From Collybia mongolica (Eukaryota; Basidiomycota; Agaricomycetes; Agaricales; Clitocybaceae): a stretch of DNA of 64,000 nucleotides. The position numbers and the translations under genes are program-made. This document shows, piece after piece, positions 32,098 through 44,456 of this stretch (positions are counted from its first letter, which is position 1; each line of letters begins with the position of its first letter). A model generated the notes under the pieces. It saw only the letters and a program-made list of their open reading frames with translations, did not search any database and had not been told where the DNA came from. The DNA is taken from NCBI GenBank assembly GCA_013420905.1, contig JAAXNY010000001.1, positions 3,906,001-3,970,000 of the forward strand, read 5' to 3'.

Positions 32098-35000
32098 CTA
32101 GGAATCGTACTAAGGAAGCTTAGAATCGGTGCGTCAAGCAGAATCAAAAAACGACATACCACAATCTGTAACGAGCCAGGCCAGAAATTGACAGCTCCAT
32201 CACGTTGGATGTAATAGTCAGTTTCAGTCTGGTTGATTATCTCGGTGAACCCGTGCAGCTTCCCGGCGTTTCCAGGAGCACAACGGACGTTCTTGAGCTT
32301 GAAGACGGACTTGACGATCTCAGTGATAGCTTCAGAAGCGAATGTCGTTCCAGGGCAGTTATGGAACCCAGCACCGTTCAAATTGTATGAAGAAGCAGGA
32401 CGAGTGGGGTCAACTGTGGTAGGGTTGGGGAACTCAGCAGGCTGGGTATTGGTCAGTTCATTGAAAACAGTACGCAATCTCAGCACGTACATCGAGGTGA
32501 GCGTTCTTGAAACTTGCCCGAATGCGATCGCCAGCTTTGACTTTGATCGGCGGGCGACCAGATCCCTGGGGAATTTCAGCGTCGACGACGGCATCTCTCC
32601 AGATACCGGTGAACTGGGGCCTCAGACCTGCCATTGTTATGTGGATATTGGTTAAGAAGTATACGTGTAATGGATAAATTACGTACGCATTCCTTCACGA
32701 GTATATCCACGCAGCAACTCAAGGCTTCGAGCATCATTCGAGTTGGCTAGTTGTATGATCTGTTGGCGTTCTTTCTCCCGCCCATCTTCCAGATAAAAGT
32801 TTACAACATGCACCGCGGCTGGTCAATGATATTAGGGGGGCTGAGCACGAAAGAGTGGAATGGGAAAACACATTGTGCAAAGTTCACGGATGCTCCAACC
32901 CCCAAGCCGAGAATACAACCGAGGAGCTCATCAACTGGTCGCTTGCTGGCAGCGACCTGACTCTGGAAGTGATAGGAGGGCTTCTGCTCGGCGATCTTAC
33001 CAGCCACAAGACCCACAATACCCTGCAGACCCTATCAGCAACCGTCTACTTGATCAACTGAAATTGGCGTACATGTGTGCGAGGGAGTGCCAAGAAAGTC
33101 TTTCCAGTAAGACCTCCAATTACAAGACCAGCATCTGTAGCTGCGTCTCGCCAGGCGAATGCACTTTCTGATTCGTCGGCTGCGAGGCAAGTGTCGCTGT
33201 GTTTGGGGTTAATATCCGAACTCTGCCATCGAGTGGTAGCAAATCTCACGTAAACTGACAAAATCCGTGAGTGAAGGGAATTAGCTAGATAATCGGCGCA
33301 CTCACAAGGTCCTGCAACATGTCGTAGATTTCGCGTTCTGTGTACAGCCCTAGCCTGTTATCTTTGGTCTTCGGTTCAATGCCAAACTGGTGCGTATAAG
33401 ATAACGTGTATATTACAGAACCAGTGATGATGACTCACGAGCTTCTCCGTGACGAAGCGCACGCAAACGGGGTTGATAACGTCTCTAACAACATCGACAT
33501 AATTTCCGGGAAGCCCAGGGTATCTAAAATCTCCGTCGGCCTTGTGAGTTACACATGAGGTGGCAATACTCACGTCCAACCCTTTTCTTTGATCTGTTTC
33601 GTTGTTGATGTTCCATACCATGAAATGTACTGTTCGACGACAGTTTTGTCCGACCAAAAGGCATGGATAATCTATCAAGTGTTAGAAGGACTCAAAATGG
33701 CGGGATTTCAAGGTTACCATTGACCTATCCGCATCGTGCCTTACGCAGAAAAAATGAGGTCGGTTACTAAAATCCGTCTTAAAAGTCCAACTTACTGGGC
33801 ACGGTCATCGGACGTGAGGACAGACCCATAGCCGACTTTGTCGTAGATGATCTTGAATTTCGAAGGATCGTCGAGCGCATACTTGATGGCTGTGAAGTCG
33901 TTCAGGACCACGGGTGGGTTGCGAAGGACGGGACGATCGAAAACATATTTCGCATCGAGGCCTTGAGCTTTCAATGCTGTCTTCATTTTGGAGGGAGTGA
34001 AGAATGGGAAAAGGGAGTAGACCGAATTCTACGAAATGTTAGTACTAGGCGGATACTGATAATACGTGATACATACCCAAGGGAATTGGTTGGGAAGGTT
34101 ACGCAACAAGATTTTCGGGACTGAATTAGATCGGTCAGTGTTGTACGCTGATGAGAAAATGTTAACATACTTTGTCCACCAAAGGCCCCATTATCCATGC
34201 TACGCTGGCAGTCTTGGAATCCCCACGTTGTGAAGTTGACCGCTAGAGAGGGGAAAGTAGCTTTGAATATCGCATTGTCTGGTTCGATGGATCCTTACGA
34301 GTAAAGTCACTGGTCGAGAACCTGTCACCACGGACCAAAGCGATCGCGTCTCCGAGAACACCTCGAGTGGTCTAAATCGGTAATTAGCAAATGACCAGGG
34401 GCAATGGGAGGGAAGCATACAGTGTAACCACAGCAGAAGCGCGACCCGTCAGTCAATGGCATTGTCGACTCTGCTTGGAGACCAGTCTAAAGTGGAGACT
34501 GTCAGCAATACGAGAATATAACCCTGGTTCGACCCACATAAAGCTCGAGATTATCAATGTGCAGATAGAGGCGGCGAGCGGCAGCCTGGAAATGATGGTC
34601 AGTCAAAGAGAGAATATTAGAGCAAAAACCAACGTGCCGCGATCTGAGGATCGGGATTCCACTCTTCGAAGGTCTCGAATTCTAGGCCATCTCGTGTTAT
34701 TTTTATGCATCAGAAGAGATCGAATACATACGACGTAAACCCAAGTACTTCCTGAACTCGTTCATGGTGCACAGACCCCATTGCCTCGCCTGTTCCATAC
34801 CCATGATCTCAGCGATCCTGAGGACTGCCGGGGTTCCTTGTCCACGGAAAGACCCAGCAGGAGCCTCGGTAGCGTCGTGGAGGATCTTTGCAATATCTGC
34901 ATCAGCAAATCTTCCGTCTGGGCCTCGAGTCAGCCTGATCGAAATCGTATGTTAACATGATAGTTATCAGCAAAAAGCAGCCCATAATACCCAGCAAATG

Positions 35001-36831
35001 TGCGCTTAGAAGGATCAGGGGAGAGCCCTCCAAACACCGCGTGGAGACCTTCAACATCCGCCAGGCTGATCTATAAAGCCCTGTGTGAGTACATCCGCCT
35101 GGTGGACAGGAAATTTGTCTACATCACTGGGTGATTTTCCCTGGAAAGCTTTCTTAAAGACGTTCTGTGTCCACGTCTCGTCTTGTTGGGACATAGTAGC
35201 GTGCCACTGGGCATAACGGTTCTATTAAACAATTTTTGAGATGGGGATAGGAGGCAACGTACACGATACATAATGTTGAACTCGACGCTGACATGATTCC
35301 CTTGTCCACGAGACACCTGGCGATCTTTCGAGTCAATGACCTACAAACTCATCAGCCAAACCAATGAAACTCGGGTGAATGTAACATACATCGAAGGCAT
35401 TCATATTCCAGTTGGCCCCTTCAGATTGGCCGAGGAAGCCGGCAACATAGTCGCCCATGATCGCGCTCATGAAGTGACCACAGCTAGAAAGATATTAGGT
35501 GGATTGAATTGTATATGAGGAAGTGACATACTTGACGAGTTTGGCGGTCTGGAAGATCTGCTCATCTTGAAGCGCAAGGGCTGTGGGGTCCGTGGGTGGG
35601 GGGTCGGACCACATCTTCTTCTCATTGATCTTCAACAACCTGTGTGCGATAAACTAAAATGTGACACCACACATTTCAGGATGGAACCAGTTCCGGTACA
35701 TAAGGGAAAAGAAGCGTACGTTGTGATTACGGCTGAAAACTACGAGGAGGGCGCTCGTCGCAGGAGGGGCGAATAACAAGCGTTCCTCAGAGAAGGTATC
35801 CGGGTATAGCAGGCCCCGTCCCCCCGCCTTGTCGCGAACCTTTTCCTGCGCGTTCTGGTCTGTGGTACCCATAAGCTAATCATCGACCAAGATATGTAAC
35901 GTATACGTACTGTCACCATAAAGTGGACTGAGATCAAGATAAGAGCTAGCTTTGTTGACGTTCATATCCTTGAGATCAGTGCGGAAGAGCGAGTGCGTTA
36001 CGATGGAAGCAAATGCGAAAATCATCGAAGACATTCCTCCAGCATGGTTGAGTTGCTAAGGGATCACTCGGTTTGAATATGGCACAGGAAAATAGCAAAC
36101 TTAATACTCACTTGACTCCTCTTCAAGATGGTATCGAATACCAGGCCGGGATCAGGTAGGGAAGTCACGGGCAAACCTGCTTTGCACTGGACACTCCGAG
36201 CATATCGAGTACCTGCACGGCCGATATCAGGGAAATGGAGGTTGTTCCCACCTCCATCGGCGTGTCTGAAGGTGTTTTCTGGGCCCAAGTACGATGCAGG
36301 AGGATGATCAACAGTGTTATATAGGGTGTCGATAACCGCGTTGTTCAATTTTTTTGCGAGATCGGTGCTCGGATCCAACCGAGCGAGCTGGGCCAGACCA
36401 GAGGCAAACTGGAAGTGTTTCTAATTAAAGTCTGGCTATAGGAAGTAGGTAACACTAACCAAGCCTTTGCGGTCATCAATCCCTTCGGGATGGGTAAAGG
36501 CATCTAGAAACGCGGTCTAATAACGATTTAGTTCAGGAGTGATTAAACAAGGATTACACTAACTGTAATTCCAAGGTCTGGTTTAAAGCCACCCTTTTTC
36601 CCGAAGTTGGTGACCTGAGATGCCCGTCAGGATAACGTTTACTCCAGCAGAGATGAGGCTCACTTTGGTAGCCAGATTGGTAACAACTGAATGGCCATGG
36701 CGTTGATCGGTCGGGTCACCAGAAACTTGCCAATCATAGTACCCATCTGGGGCATCGGGAAGGGCGCGAGTTGAAAGGAACGCAGTGTCAGCGCCGAGAG
36801 CGAGTACTTTTCCGGGAGTGATGCCTGCCAT
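32098..36831 (-). CDS. Fatty-acid dioxygenase/P450 fusion (Ppo, linoleate diol synthase family)
   Basis: A long gene of about 20 short exons. It starts MAGITPGKVLALGADTAF at 36831; the first splice joins LATK to VTNFGKKGGFKPDLGIT (36664/36614), and it ends SLQIVYDS at 32098. The N-terminal haem-peroxidase half has LDPSTDLAKKLN, RHADGGGNN, the distal-His segment NHAGGMSS, VTHSLFRTD, SSYLDLSPLYG, RNHN, GHFMSAIMGDYV and FNIMYR joined to WHAT (Tyr and proximal His). The C-terminal cytochrome P450-like half carries the thiolate loop NGAGFHNCPG (G-x-H-x-C-x-G) and NFWPGS. In this family the first half adds O2 to linoleate at C-8 or C-10 and the second rearranges the hydroperoxide; products act as developmental oxylipins. 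All motif residues appear intact. I did not assign every exon boundary, so exon-level limits remain approximate. Confidence 0.9.
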
Positions 36832-37889
36832 AATGGTGGGTTTTAGTGGGTGGTGGAAGCCAGCCTGGTCCTTATATATCTGTGGTAATGGGTGTGACCG
36901 TTCACCCCCTGATGAATCACATCTCACTCGGGCAGGCTGAACAACCGTGACACATCAAGCATCGACGATCAATACTTAGGCCTCGAGATGTAAGCCCATC
37001 GGATGCAACTCGAAGAGTGACATGAAGCATGCTTTCACATGTTCCTTCCCGAACCTGAAGCAAGAAAGCATCCGTTATGATGTAGGAAGCGAACTCTTAG
37101 CTCCAATATGAAGGCTCGAGCCGTTTGCTTGACGTATTTTTGACGAGCCTGGAAGACTTCAGCTTTTTGCAGAGGTGGATCAGTATTCGTATCACCTGTG
37201 TATGTGAAGAGTGGTTCGAAGTGTCCGCGGAAAGTGAACGTTACACGAAGGAGATTGGTTTAATCTGGATAATCTAGAGGGAACAGATATCGGGACAGAT
37301 GTAACGCCGGGGGAAAAGTGGCTTGGAAGATTCGAAGTGAGCAGCGCTCGCCCCATCAAATTTACTTTTGGAACGGTGATCAGGTTCAGATAATCAGCAT
37401 AAAGTGAACCTCGTTATGTAATTTAATCATTATGGCCGCACAACATACTAACTTGCATACATTAAACCCATGTATCTGAGGGGTTTGTGTGATGCCGGTA
37501 GGTATGAAGGACATGCCAAAAGGCGAAATTTCCGTTTCTCAACAAGGGCTGCGCCACTCGCTCAGCATCATACATACAGAATATAGTCCCTGAACTAAAG
37601 GGTTGCTATTGACTAGATGAAGTTGTCGCGGCCGTTTCTTGAGGAAGCCTGCTGACTCTATCCCACCCTATTCTTCGCCAGAACAGGTAAGGCTCCCGAA
37701 TCCCTCTGAACGGGCATGGAGTTGCCTGACAGAAGGCGATGTATGATGTGGAGAAGGAATGGCAATATACGTAGAGATAGTATTTCTGCCCCCGTTGGGT
37801 GAGTAGCGTACCAGGATTGGTACGTTGTGAGCCCATCAAAGAGGGATAGAAAGGTTGGCGTTCACATCTTAGGGCGGCCCCTGAAGGGT
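36832..37889. other. Upstream region of the dioxygenase gene
   Basis: About 1 kb without a supported gene. The first 50 bases hold the dioxygenase TATA element. The rest has short frames only. Confidence 0.4.
36873..36878 (-). promoter_or_regulatory. TATA box of the dioxygenase gene
   Basis: ATATATAAGG on the minus strand about 42 bases before the ATG at 36831. Confidence 0.5.
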
Positions 37890-38090
37890 TTATAGGAGGT
37901 CGTGGCTCTGGGAGAGAACCCAGTCGGCCAGAGCCCAGACGTTTTGAATGACGAGCATGATGACCTTCCCAAAGTTACCTCTTTCGCCAATTTGGGATAA
38001 CCTTTCAACGATTGGAAGCACCAAGAGGCTTTCGCCGGGTACAGATGGAACAGCAGGGAAAGGAGATTTTTTGTCGCGGATAATTGCGGA
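37890..38090 (-). CDS. Possible 3' exon or fragment of an unknown protein
   Basis: A minus-strand frame ends at 37890 with protein-like sequence: DKKSPFPAVPSVPGESLLV, VERLSQIGERGNFGKVIMLV and IQNVWALADWVLSQSHDLL. It has the composition of a real C-terminus, but upstream it meets a stop (near 38105) and I cannot find a convincing splice acceptor or a start. It may be the end of a short gene or a relic. No family recognised. Confidence 0.3.
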   Translation of the reverse strand, partial: SAIIRDKKSPFPAVPSVPGESLLVLPIVERLSQIGERGNFGKVIMLVIQNVWALADWVLSQSHDLL

Positions 38091-38356
38091 TAAATTATTT
38101 TATAAGTTGACCGGGTACGGGTGGTTGGAATGCTAGTGTTAATGGCGGGTGTGGCGTTTACGAAGAACACGGAACCGAGTATTTCCGGTACAGACGAAAG
38201 CCTACGTGGAGTTCTTGGTGAGGTTAGGGATGGCAAGGCATCCTGAGAAGTGCAACCAAGCTCCTTAGCGACTACATTCAGACCTAGACCTGGGTTTTTA
38301 TTGCTTGAGTCATTCCCTATGAGGGTATAGGAAGTATACGATTTTAATGCAAAAAT

Positions 38357-38941
38357 TTATGAAGTCGAAATAACAGCTTCTGTTTCATCGTCTAAATTTC
38401 GCCGCGTTCGTGATCCTCTAGAAAAGCCGGACAACGCTTTGCGAATCGATTCCGCCGATTTCAGCGCACGTGCCAAGAGGGAAGGTCTCCGAACGGCCTT
38501 TGCCTGATTATGATTGTGAGACTCCTGCGAGACTTTGCTTTTGTCCACAAAAGCCTTTTCTCTATGCTTGCCCGGAAAGACGAGCTGCGAAACGCTGAAT
38601 TTCAGAATCAACTGTTGATGCAGAACAAGAATCACTGACATCACCGGTCGATGTTGAATATTTGAATCGTCATCCAATACTTGATGCAAGAATGAAGTGT
38701 AATTGGTCTGCGCCAACTTGAAAGTCGTTCGTCGCGTAGCGGTAAGTCCCTCGAAAGTTCGTCGGGTAGAAAGAAGTGGGCGATGGTTGCACAACATCCT
38801 TGCATACCCCACAATTCTAAAACCCTGGTATACACATCGTACTTCCCTTAAAGTGCTGGAAGTGTGGATTGCATCGAAGTTTGGATATTTGATGACTACT
38901 CCGTGACGAAAGGGGTTCCTGCAGGTAGATGTACCCAACAT
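38357..38941 (-). CDS. Hypothetical 194-residue reading frame
   Basis: An open frame from an ATG at 38941 (MLGTSTCRNPFRHG) to a stop at 38357. The C-terminal third is basic and Ser-rich (RRPSLLARALKSAESIRKAL, SGFSRGSRTRRNLDDETE) and looks more protein-like than the rest. No domain, signal peptide or homologue is recognised. It may be a chance frame or one exon of a spliced gene. Confidence 0.25.
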   Translation of the reverse strand: MLGTSTCRNPFRHGVVIKYPNFDAIHTSSTLREVRCVYQGFRIVGYARMLCNHRPLLSTRRTFEGLTATRRTTFKLAQTNYTSFLHQVLDDDSNIQHRPVMSVILVLHQQLILKFSVSQLVFPGKHREKAFVDKSKVSQESHNHNQAKAVRRPSLLARALKSAESIRKALSGFSRGSRTRRNLDDETEAVISTS

Positions 38942-40758
38942 TTTGGATCGTCGAAAAGAAGGTCATTCCCTAAGGAATGCAGCTCCGAAATGAAAGTAAT
39001 CCGTATCAGAACCTCGACGTAACTCGGAGAGGCTTGCCTGGCTGGGGCACCGAATATCGGCACCTAGGGTTGGGCTTTATCTTGAAAGTGGGGTCATTGG
39101 GACTCTCATGCGCCGTTTAGGTAGCGGCGGAATGCTTTGCATGAAACGTGTTGATGACGGTCAGAACCTGGACGAGAAAACGAAGGAAAGGTCACACCAC
39201 AAATTTTCTCTTTACGTAACAATCAAGGGGTTTGCCGAACACTGGAGTATGCAATCTCTGTGGTCCTCAGGCCTCAGGCAGTGCTTGTAGTGCATGTTCA
39301 CCTTTACAGTTGGCTAAGTTTTTTTCTCAAAAAAACTAGAAGAAGAGACGACGCGTACTCGTCTGCTATGAGTTAGTATTTTGGGTTCGCACCAAACACA
39401 TCAGGTGGTAGTAAGACTTTGGTTGACTTACTCAAAAGACGTCCACGTTGCTTAGACTCTTCCGCTAGGTCTTGAAACTCTTCCTTCTTGAATGGAACGA
39501 TAGATCTCGTTGTCTATTGGAAGTTATTCTTGTGTATTGGCCTGTGTCTTTTAACACGCACTCCCAGGACGGATAACGACCGAATGCGCAAAGGAAGCCG
39601 TCGGGGTGTCATGACCAAGGGCTGGAATCGTATGAATGGGGGCGAAGACTTCGCAATGTGTCACACATGCCTCGTTGACTGGTTCAAACGCGCTCGCCGG
39701 ATTCTAAACGGCTGGTTCGTTTGTTGTACAGAAGTCCAAGAATGGAATATGATGCCGCATGTACGTTATGTTCAGTCAAACATAATCTGATTCTAATCAA
39801 CTCAGCTGACGATGGTGAGTTCCTAGATTCGAGGGTTGATGTATTTTGAACATTTGAGGGTCGAGATGATAAAAGCTCAATTTTGGGTTGAAAACTCAAA
39901 CATCAGTATTTATGGGCCAAAGAATGTACTACGTATTTCTCCACCAAAATGACCTTGGTTTATGTTATGTTTCACGAGGACCTGTAAGTACGAAATGTGA
40001 AAACCACGGTTCCTCCTATACCCATATTTTGGGTGCGATCTGCAACTATTATGTAGTCCCTGGTGGAGGGAGACATGATGAATGTTTCGGCAAGAAGCAT
40101 GATTGACTGACACCTAGAATTGTAGTCTCAATCGTAGTTTGAAGGAGATAAGTACCTATTAGTATCACCAAGCTATATGGGCCCGTGCCGGAGTTGTTCC
40201 TTGTTCGATCGCGTTACTTACAGTTCTAAGTGCCTCTTAACTTTCTACTACTTATCACCGCGCATCTGACACGGCCTCTTTTGGGCCTCTTCAATGACCT
40301 TCTGATCGTACAGACAAGAGTCGGGGCCATACAACGCTCTCGAGATTTTGAATCCTGAAAATTTAATGTCTGCTGTATGTTGACAAAGCATTTCCTGTGG
40401 AGTTCGGCGAGATGCCAAGATTTCTAAGATACCATATCGAACCAGAAGAGCCCTAATAATTTCGAACAGGTGGGGGTTTGAGTAATAGACTTCCTTTGCC
40501 GCCAAAGCTGCGAACTGCGATTGGTGGACATTTGGTGACCGGACCGAAGACCTCTCCACGTGATGCGTGACGCATGATGGGCAGGACTGGTGCGGTCCTC
40601 TATCCCGATATCGCTGACCTCAGCGGGTGTTGCGCGGGGGACACTGAAGGCTCCAAACCCCGACCAACGACAAGCGTATCTTCGCTCACAACCGGCACCA
40701 CCCCTCCTAGGATCTGCCCGATTCACTATCTTACAGACAGCATTAATATACTGGAATC
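38942..40758. other. Gene-poor stretch
   Basis: About 1.8 kb upstream of the ZIP gene. Short frames on both strands, none with a motif. A pair CHTCLVDWF and CCTEVQEW near 39660-39750 superficially recalls a zinc finger but lacks the required spacing. Confidence 0.4.
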
Positions 40759-42677
40759 ATGCCTGCCATAAGTTCAGGCAACATCACCATGCTTTTGGGT
40801 GATGTTAACAGCAGTTTGGAGCCTCGCATAGGCGTTATGTTCGGCATCCTGTTCATCTCATTATTTGGTACGCCATTCATATGTACTACGCTAGGATCGG
40901 TGATCCTGAAGTCCTCATTTGTCTAGCTGTATCATTCCCAGGAGTCTCAAAACAGGTCGCCTTTCTCAGGAAACCTCATCTCGCCTTCTTTATTGGGAAA
41001 CACTTTGGTACTGGTATGTCTTTCAGAAGCTTTCATTTAGGTCCCTCTTATCTGCTTTCCAGGCGTTATTCTATCAACTGCATTTTGCCATCTTCTGCCA
41101 GATGCATTCGAATCTCTCCACGACCCAGCTGTGAAAGCACGATACCATGGTATTGGAAAGTGGACGGGGATGATAATGTGCGCGGCCTCCTCCCGATAAA
41201 GTTAAGCTGCTTATATTTCAGGAACATCAGATTAGGCTCCCTGCTTTCCATTTTTCTTGTCGAATGTCTGTTTATATTATTAGATAACCGTATCCGATAT
41301 AACCCTGATCGCCTAAACAGATGCATCAACATCATACGTCGACCACCTTCACGCTGAACCTTCGGCCCCTTCTACTCCTGTTAGCTCACCACCCTCTTCC
41401 CGCCCAAGGTCGCCGCGTACTCCATCAACAGCAAGTACATCTTCCCAAGAGCGAGCCACCTCAACGAGTGTGCCACGTCCAGTGCGCACTCAAACGGCAC
41501 CCAGTGCAACTCCGTTACCCCCACAAAAAGTCGTTATCCCTGCTATTGAAACGACCCCACTAATACACAAGGGTCCGAAACGTACCAAGTCATTATGCAA
41601 TTTAAACCATCATCATGATGAGGCGCTATTGTCGCTTATCCTACTCAATTCACCAAGGCTCTCAAGGGGTGGGCTGCCACATTCGGGGCTTGTATGGGGC
41701 AGGGATCTAGGATGTGTTTGCCCTATAGGGAGATTGGTAATGGCTCAGGCGTGTGAACTGGATGCGCAAGAGTTAGTGGGTACTTCAGAGGATGAGGTTG
41801 CAGGGGAGGAAAAAGAAGTCAAACCAAGACTTGGCAGAAGAAGGCAAGTTGTTGGCATCCTTGTAAGTCACATCGATCGTCACGTCACTGTCAATTAACC
41901 GTAATGATGTGTACCAGGTCCTACAATTAGGGATCATGATACATTCCCTTGTAATAGGTCTAACGCTGGCCGTCACTTCGGGGGCAGATTTTAGTAAGTC
42001 TACAACTTCTGGGAGTCTACTTCAGGTACTAATCTCTGTGGCATCAGCATCTCTTGTCACTGCGATAATATTCCATCAGCTATTCGAAGGCCTTTCCCTG
42101 GGGATCAGGATAGCATCACTTCCTCCACCCAAGGTTCAGGAAGCCCCCCCATTGCCTTCATCATATTCAGATTCCTTCCCACCACCTCGGCCAATACACG
42201 AACCACGAAACATTCACTGGCTGAACCCAACACTTTCCATTCTGTTTGCTGTCACCACACCGTTTGGCATGGGAATCGGTCTATGGGCATTCGCCCGTGC
42301 CAATGAGGGAGCGAGTCCAGAACAAGCCGGTGAGTCAAGCATGCTCTCTCCGAGTTTCCAAACAGGCATTGATGAAAAGAACTATAGCTCATATGGCGTT
42401 GATACAAGGACTCCTTTCCGCAGTATCCGCAGGTATGCTCATATACGCAGCCACTGTTGAGATGCTGGCTGGAGACTTTGTGTTTGGCGATATCGGTGGC
42501 GATCACGGTCACAGCCACGACCATACGCACGACCATGAGCATGGGCATAGTCATACTCATGAACACGAAATCAGTACTAAGGAGACGAAACGTAGCAGCA
42601 TATGGAGAAAGGTATTGGCTATTGCCAGCCTTCTGGCGGGTGTCGCTGGGATGGGACTGGTTGGTCTAGGAGAATAA
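40759..42677 (+). CDS. ZIP-family divalent metal (Zn/Fe) transporter
   Basis: Eight exons (40759-40867, 40927-41013, 41063-41177, 41222-41265, 41321-41862, 41918-41993, 42048-42329, 42388-42677) sum to 1545 nt, 514 residues. ZIP landmarks: KHFGTGVILSTAFCHLLPDA (helix III), QLGIMIHSLVIGLTLAVTSG (helix IV metal site HS..IG), IIFHQLFEGLSLG (helix V, HQxxEG). The large loop between helices III and IV is about 170 residues, Ser/Pro-rich, with a HHHHDE-type cluster (NLNHHHDEAL). A second loop close to the C-terminus is a dense His repeat (GDHGHSHDHTHDHEHGHSHT). By family knowledge such loops sense or buffer zinc, and transport is inward to the cytosol. The protein ends with a final helix GVAGMGLVGLGE. 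Confidence 0.93.
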
Positions 42678-44282
42678 AGGATGGGTTTACATACACATAC
42701 CCAATCAGAGGTATTTAGATAGTTGTACTTCCTTGACATAATGCATGCTATCGTACTTGTATAATGCTAGTGAAGACATTTCTTGTGAATTCTTACATCG
42801 TATGGATACCTATACAATCAAACATCGTTCCGATGATAGGTGAAAATTCATAGAGAAACTGTAAAGTACCTCATCTGGGTGGGGTGTATCCTCCACCAAC
42901 AAAATAGGAGAAGCCACGCAACAAGTTGGGGTAATAGGCAGGCGAAATGGCATAGCGTAGATCTTGGTTTGAACAAGGAAGAGGTTCGGGTCGGATAACG
43001 GGGTTGAGAGGTGGCATAGGCGGAGAAAGCAGAGTCATCCACCAGGGAATGGCCACAAGAGGAATCTCGTTGGAGACATCATAGGTGGAGAGGGGTTGCA
43101 CATCTCGGGAAGTGGCCTGCAAGTGCTGGAAAGAACGGAGAGCTATCGTGATACACTGATTTCCGGAGCCATTCACAAGATCCAGGGGATTGGAATCTAG
43201 CGTAAAGCTTTGCGTGTGATGACCGAATTCAGGATTTGGGGTAAGGAGGCCATCGCTGGTCACGATAAATTCGAGGTGGGTTCTGCAATGATGGTTGATC
43301 AGGTACTTACTGGATGTTCAGGTAGACACGTATTAACAATGACGTTGGGCCCAACGAGATGACGCTCCGCGTTAACCCTGTTTGTGAACTCGACGAGGAA
43401 GAGGCCTCCAGGACCATATGGATAACGTGAGGCATGGGCTCGCTTGTCAGGTTTTCGTGGATACACTATCTGTTGTCCATTGAATGAGTTGGCGGTAGCA
43501 TTTTGTACGCTGGTGAGGAAAGCTTTGGCAGATATCTGGCCATGGATCATCAAACAAAGCGCCTTTTTTAGTGGACTGCGACTCTGCATTTTTCGGGTAC
43601 TGCTATCACCGTTGGCGCGTCAGTGGTCAAAGCGAACTTTGAGTGTATACGAGACCTGGCGCTAGACACTTCAATATATGATATCTTCACAGCTGCACTT
43701 CATCGGAAACGCAAACTCGGCAATTTAGCACTGTTACTCGGCAAATTCCGACCTGCAATGAAAATACACAATGGATGCATTCTGGGCGTGCCCTTCACCG
43801 GTAAACATTATAGAACCAGACCCTTCCCCCCCCTCAAGCTGCCTCTCGTTCATATAGAAATATGATTCGATGTAAGAGTAATCAGCAGAGCCCCGAAGGC
43901 TCCTGTCGCGCTCATGCCATTGGTATACCATAGACGCTCTTCTTAGATTGACGCGATTCTCTGTTGGGCCCATCCAGTCACTGGGACTTGCTCGAAGTAG
44001 CAGTGGGTGCCAACAGTTCCAATATCTGGTGGCTTGACCAGGTGCTCGGCGCTTGGAGCCTAGCCGTTTTAGAGGCTCTGCAAACATCGTCTTGTACCGC
44101 ACATTTGGGTAGGGACAAAGCTTCTCGCTATCGCCTTAACACTGGTCCCATCTACCCTTCCGAAGGTCGCACCATGATGATTCGAACACACGCTCTCAAC
44201 AGTAGGTATCATGGAATCTGAATGATTCAAGCTTCACCTTCCCTCTTTCATCAGTCCCCACTTGGTCACATCAATCAGTATT

Positions 44283-44336
44283 CTGATGTGCACCATCTCC
44301 CAACTCTCCAAATTCAAAGTTTGGTGTGCACATCAG
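44283..44336. repeat. 11-bp inverted repeat
   Basis: CTGATGTGCAC at 44283-44293 is repeated as its reverse complement at 44326-44336, with 32 bases between. Confidence 0.5.
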
Positions 44337-44420
44337 GAAATCCAGGGCCGGACATTCTGAAAAACAAAAACAAAACAAAAAAACGAGAATAATTACATGG
44401 CGGCGCCAGCCAACCTCATA

Positions 44421-44456
44421 GGGAGCATGGGTTTTCTGTGGAATGACCATGCTCCC
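44421..44456. repeat. 10-bp inverted repeat, potential hairpin
   Basis: GGGAGCATGG at 44421-44430 and its exact reverse complement at 44447-44456, loop of 16 bases. No T-run follows. Confidence 0.5.

Noticed and set aside
39488..39790. Cys pairs (CHTC, CC) suggesting a RING or zinc finger
   Set aside because: Spacing does not fit RING, B-box or C2H2, and no His ligands are placed correctly.
40248..40802. Overlapping frames on both strands near 40.5 kb
   Set aside because: Mutually overlapping with no motif; likely chance.
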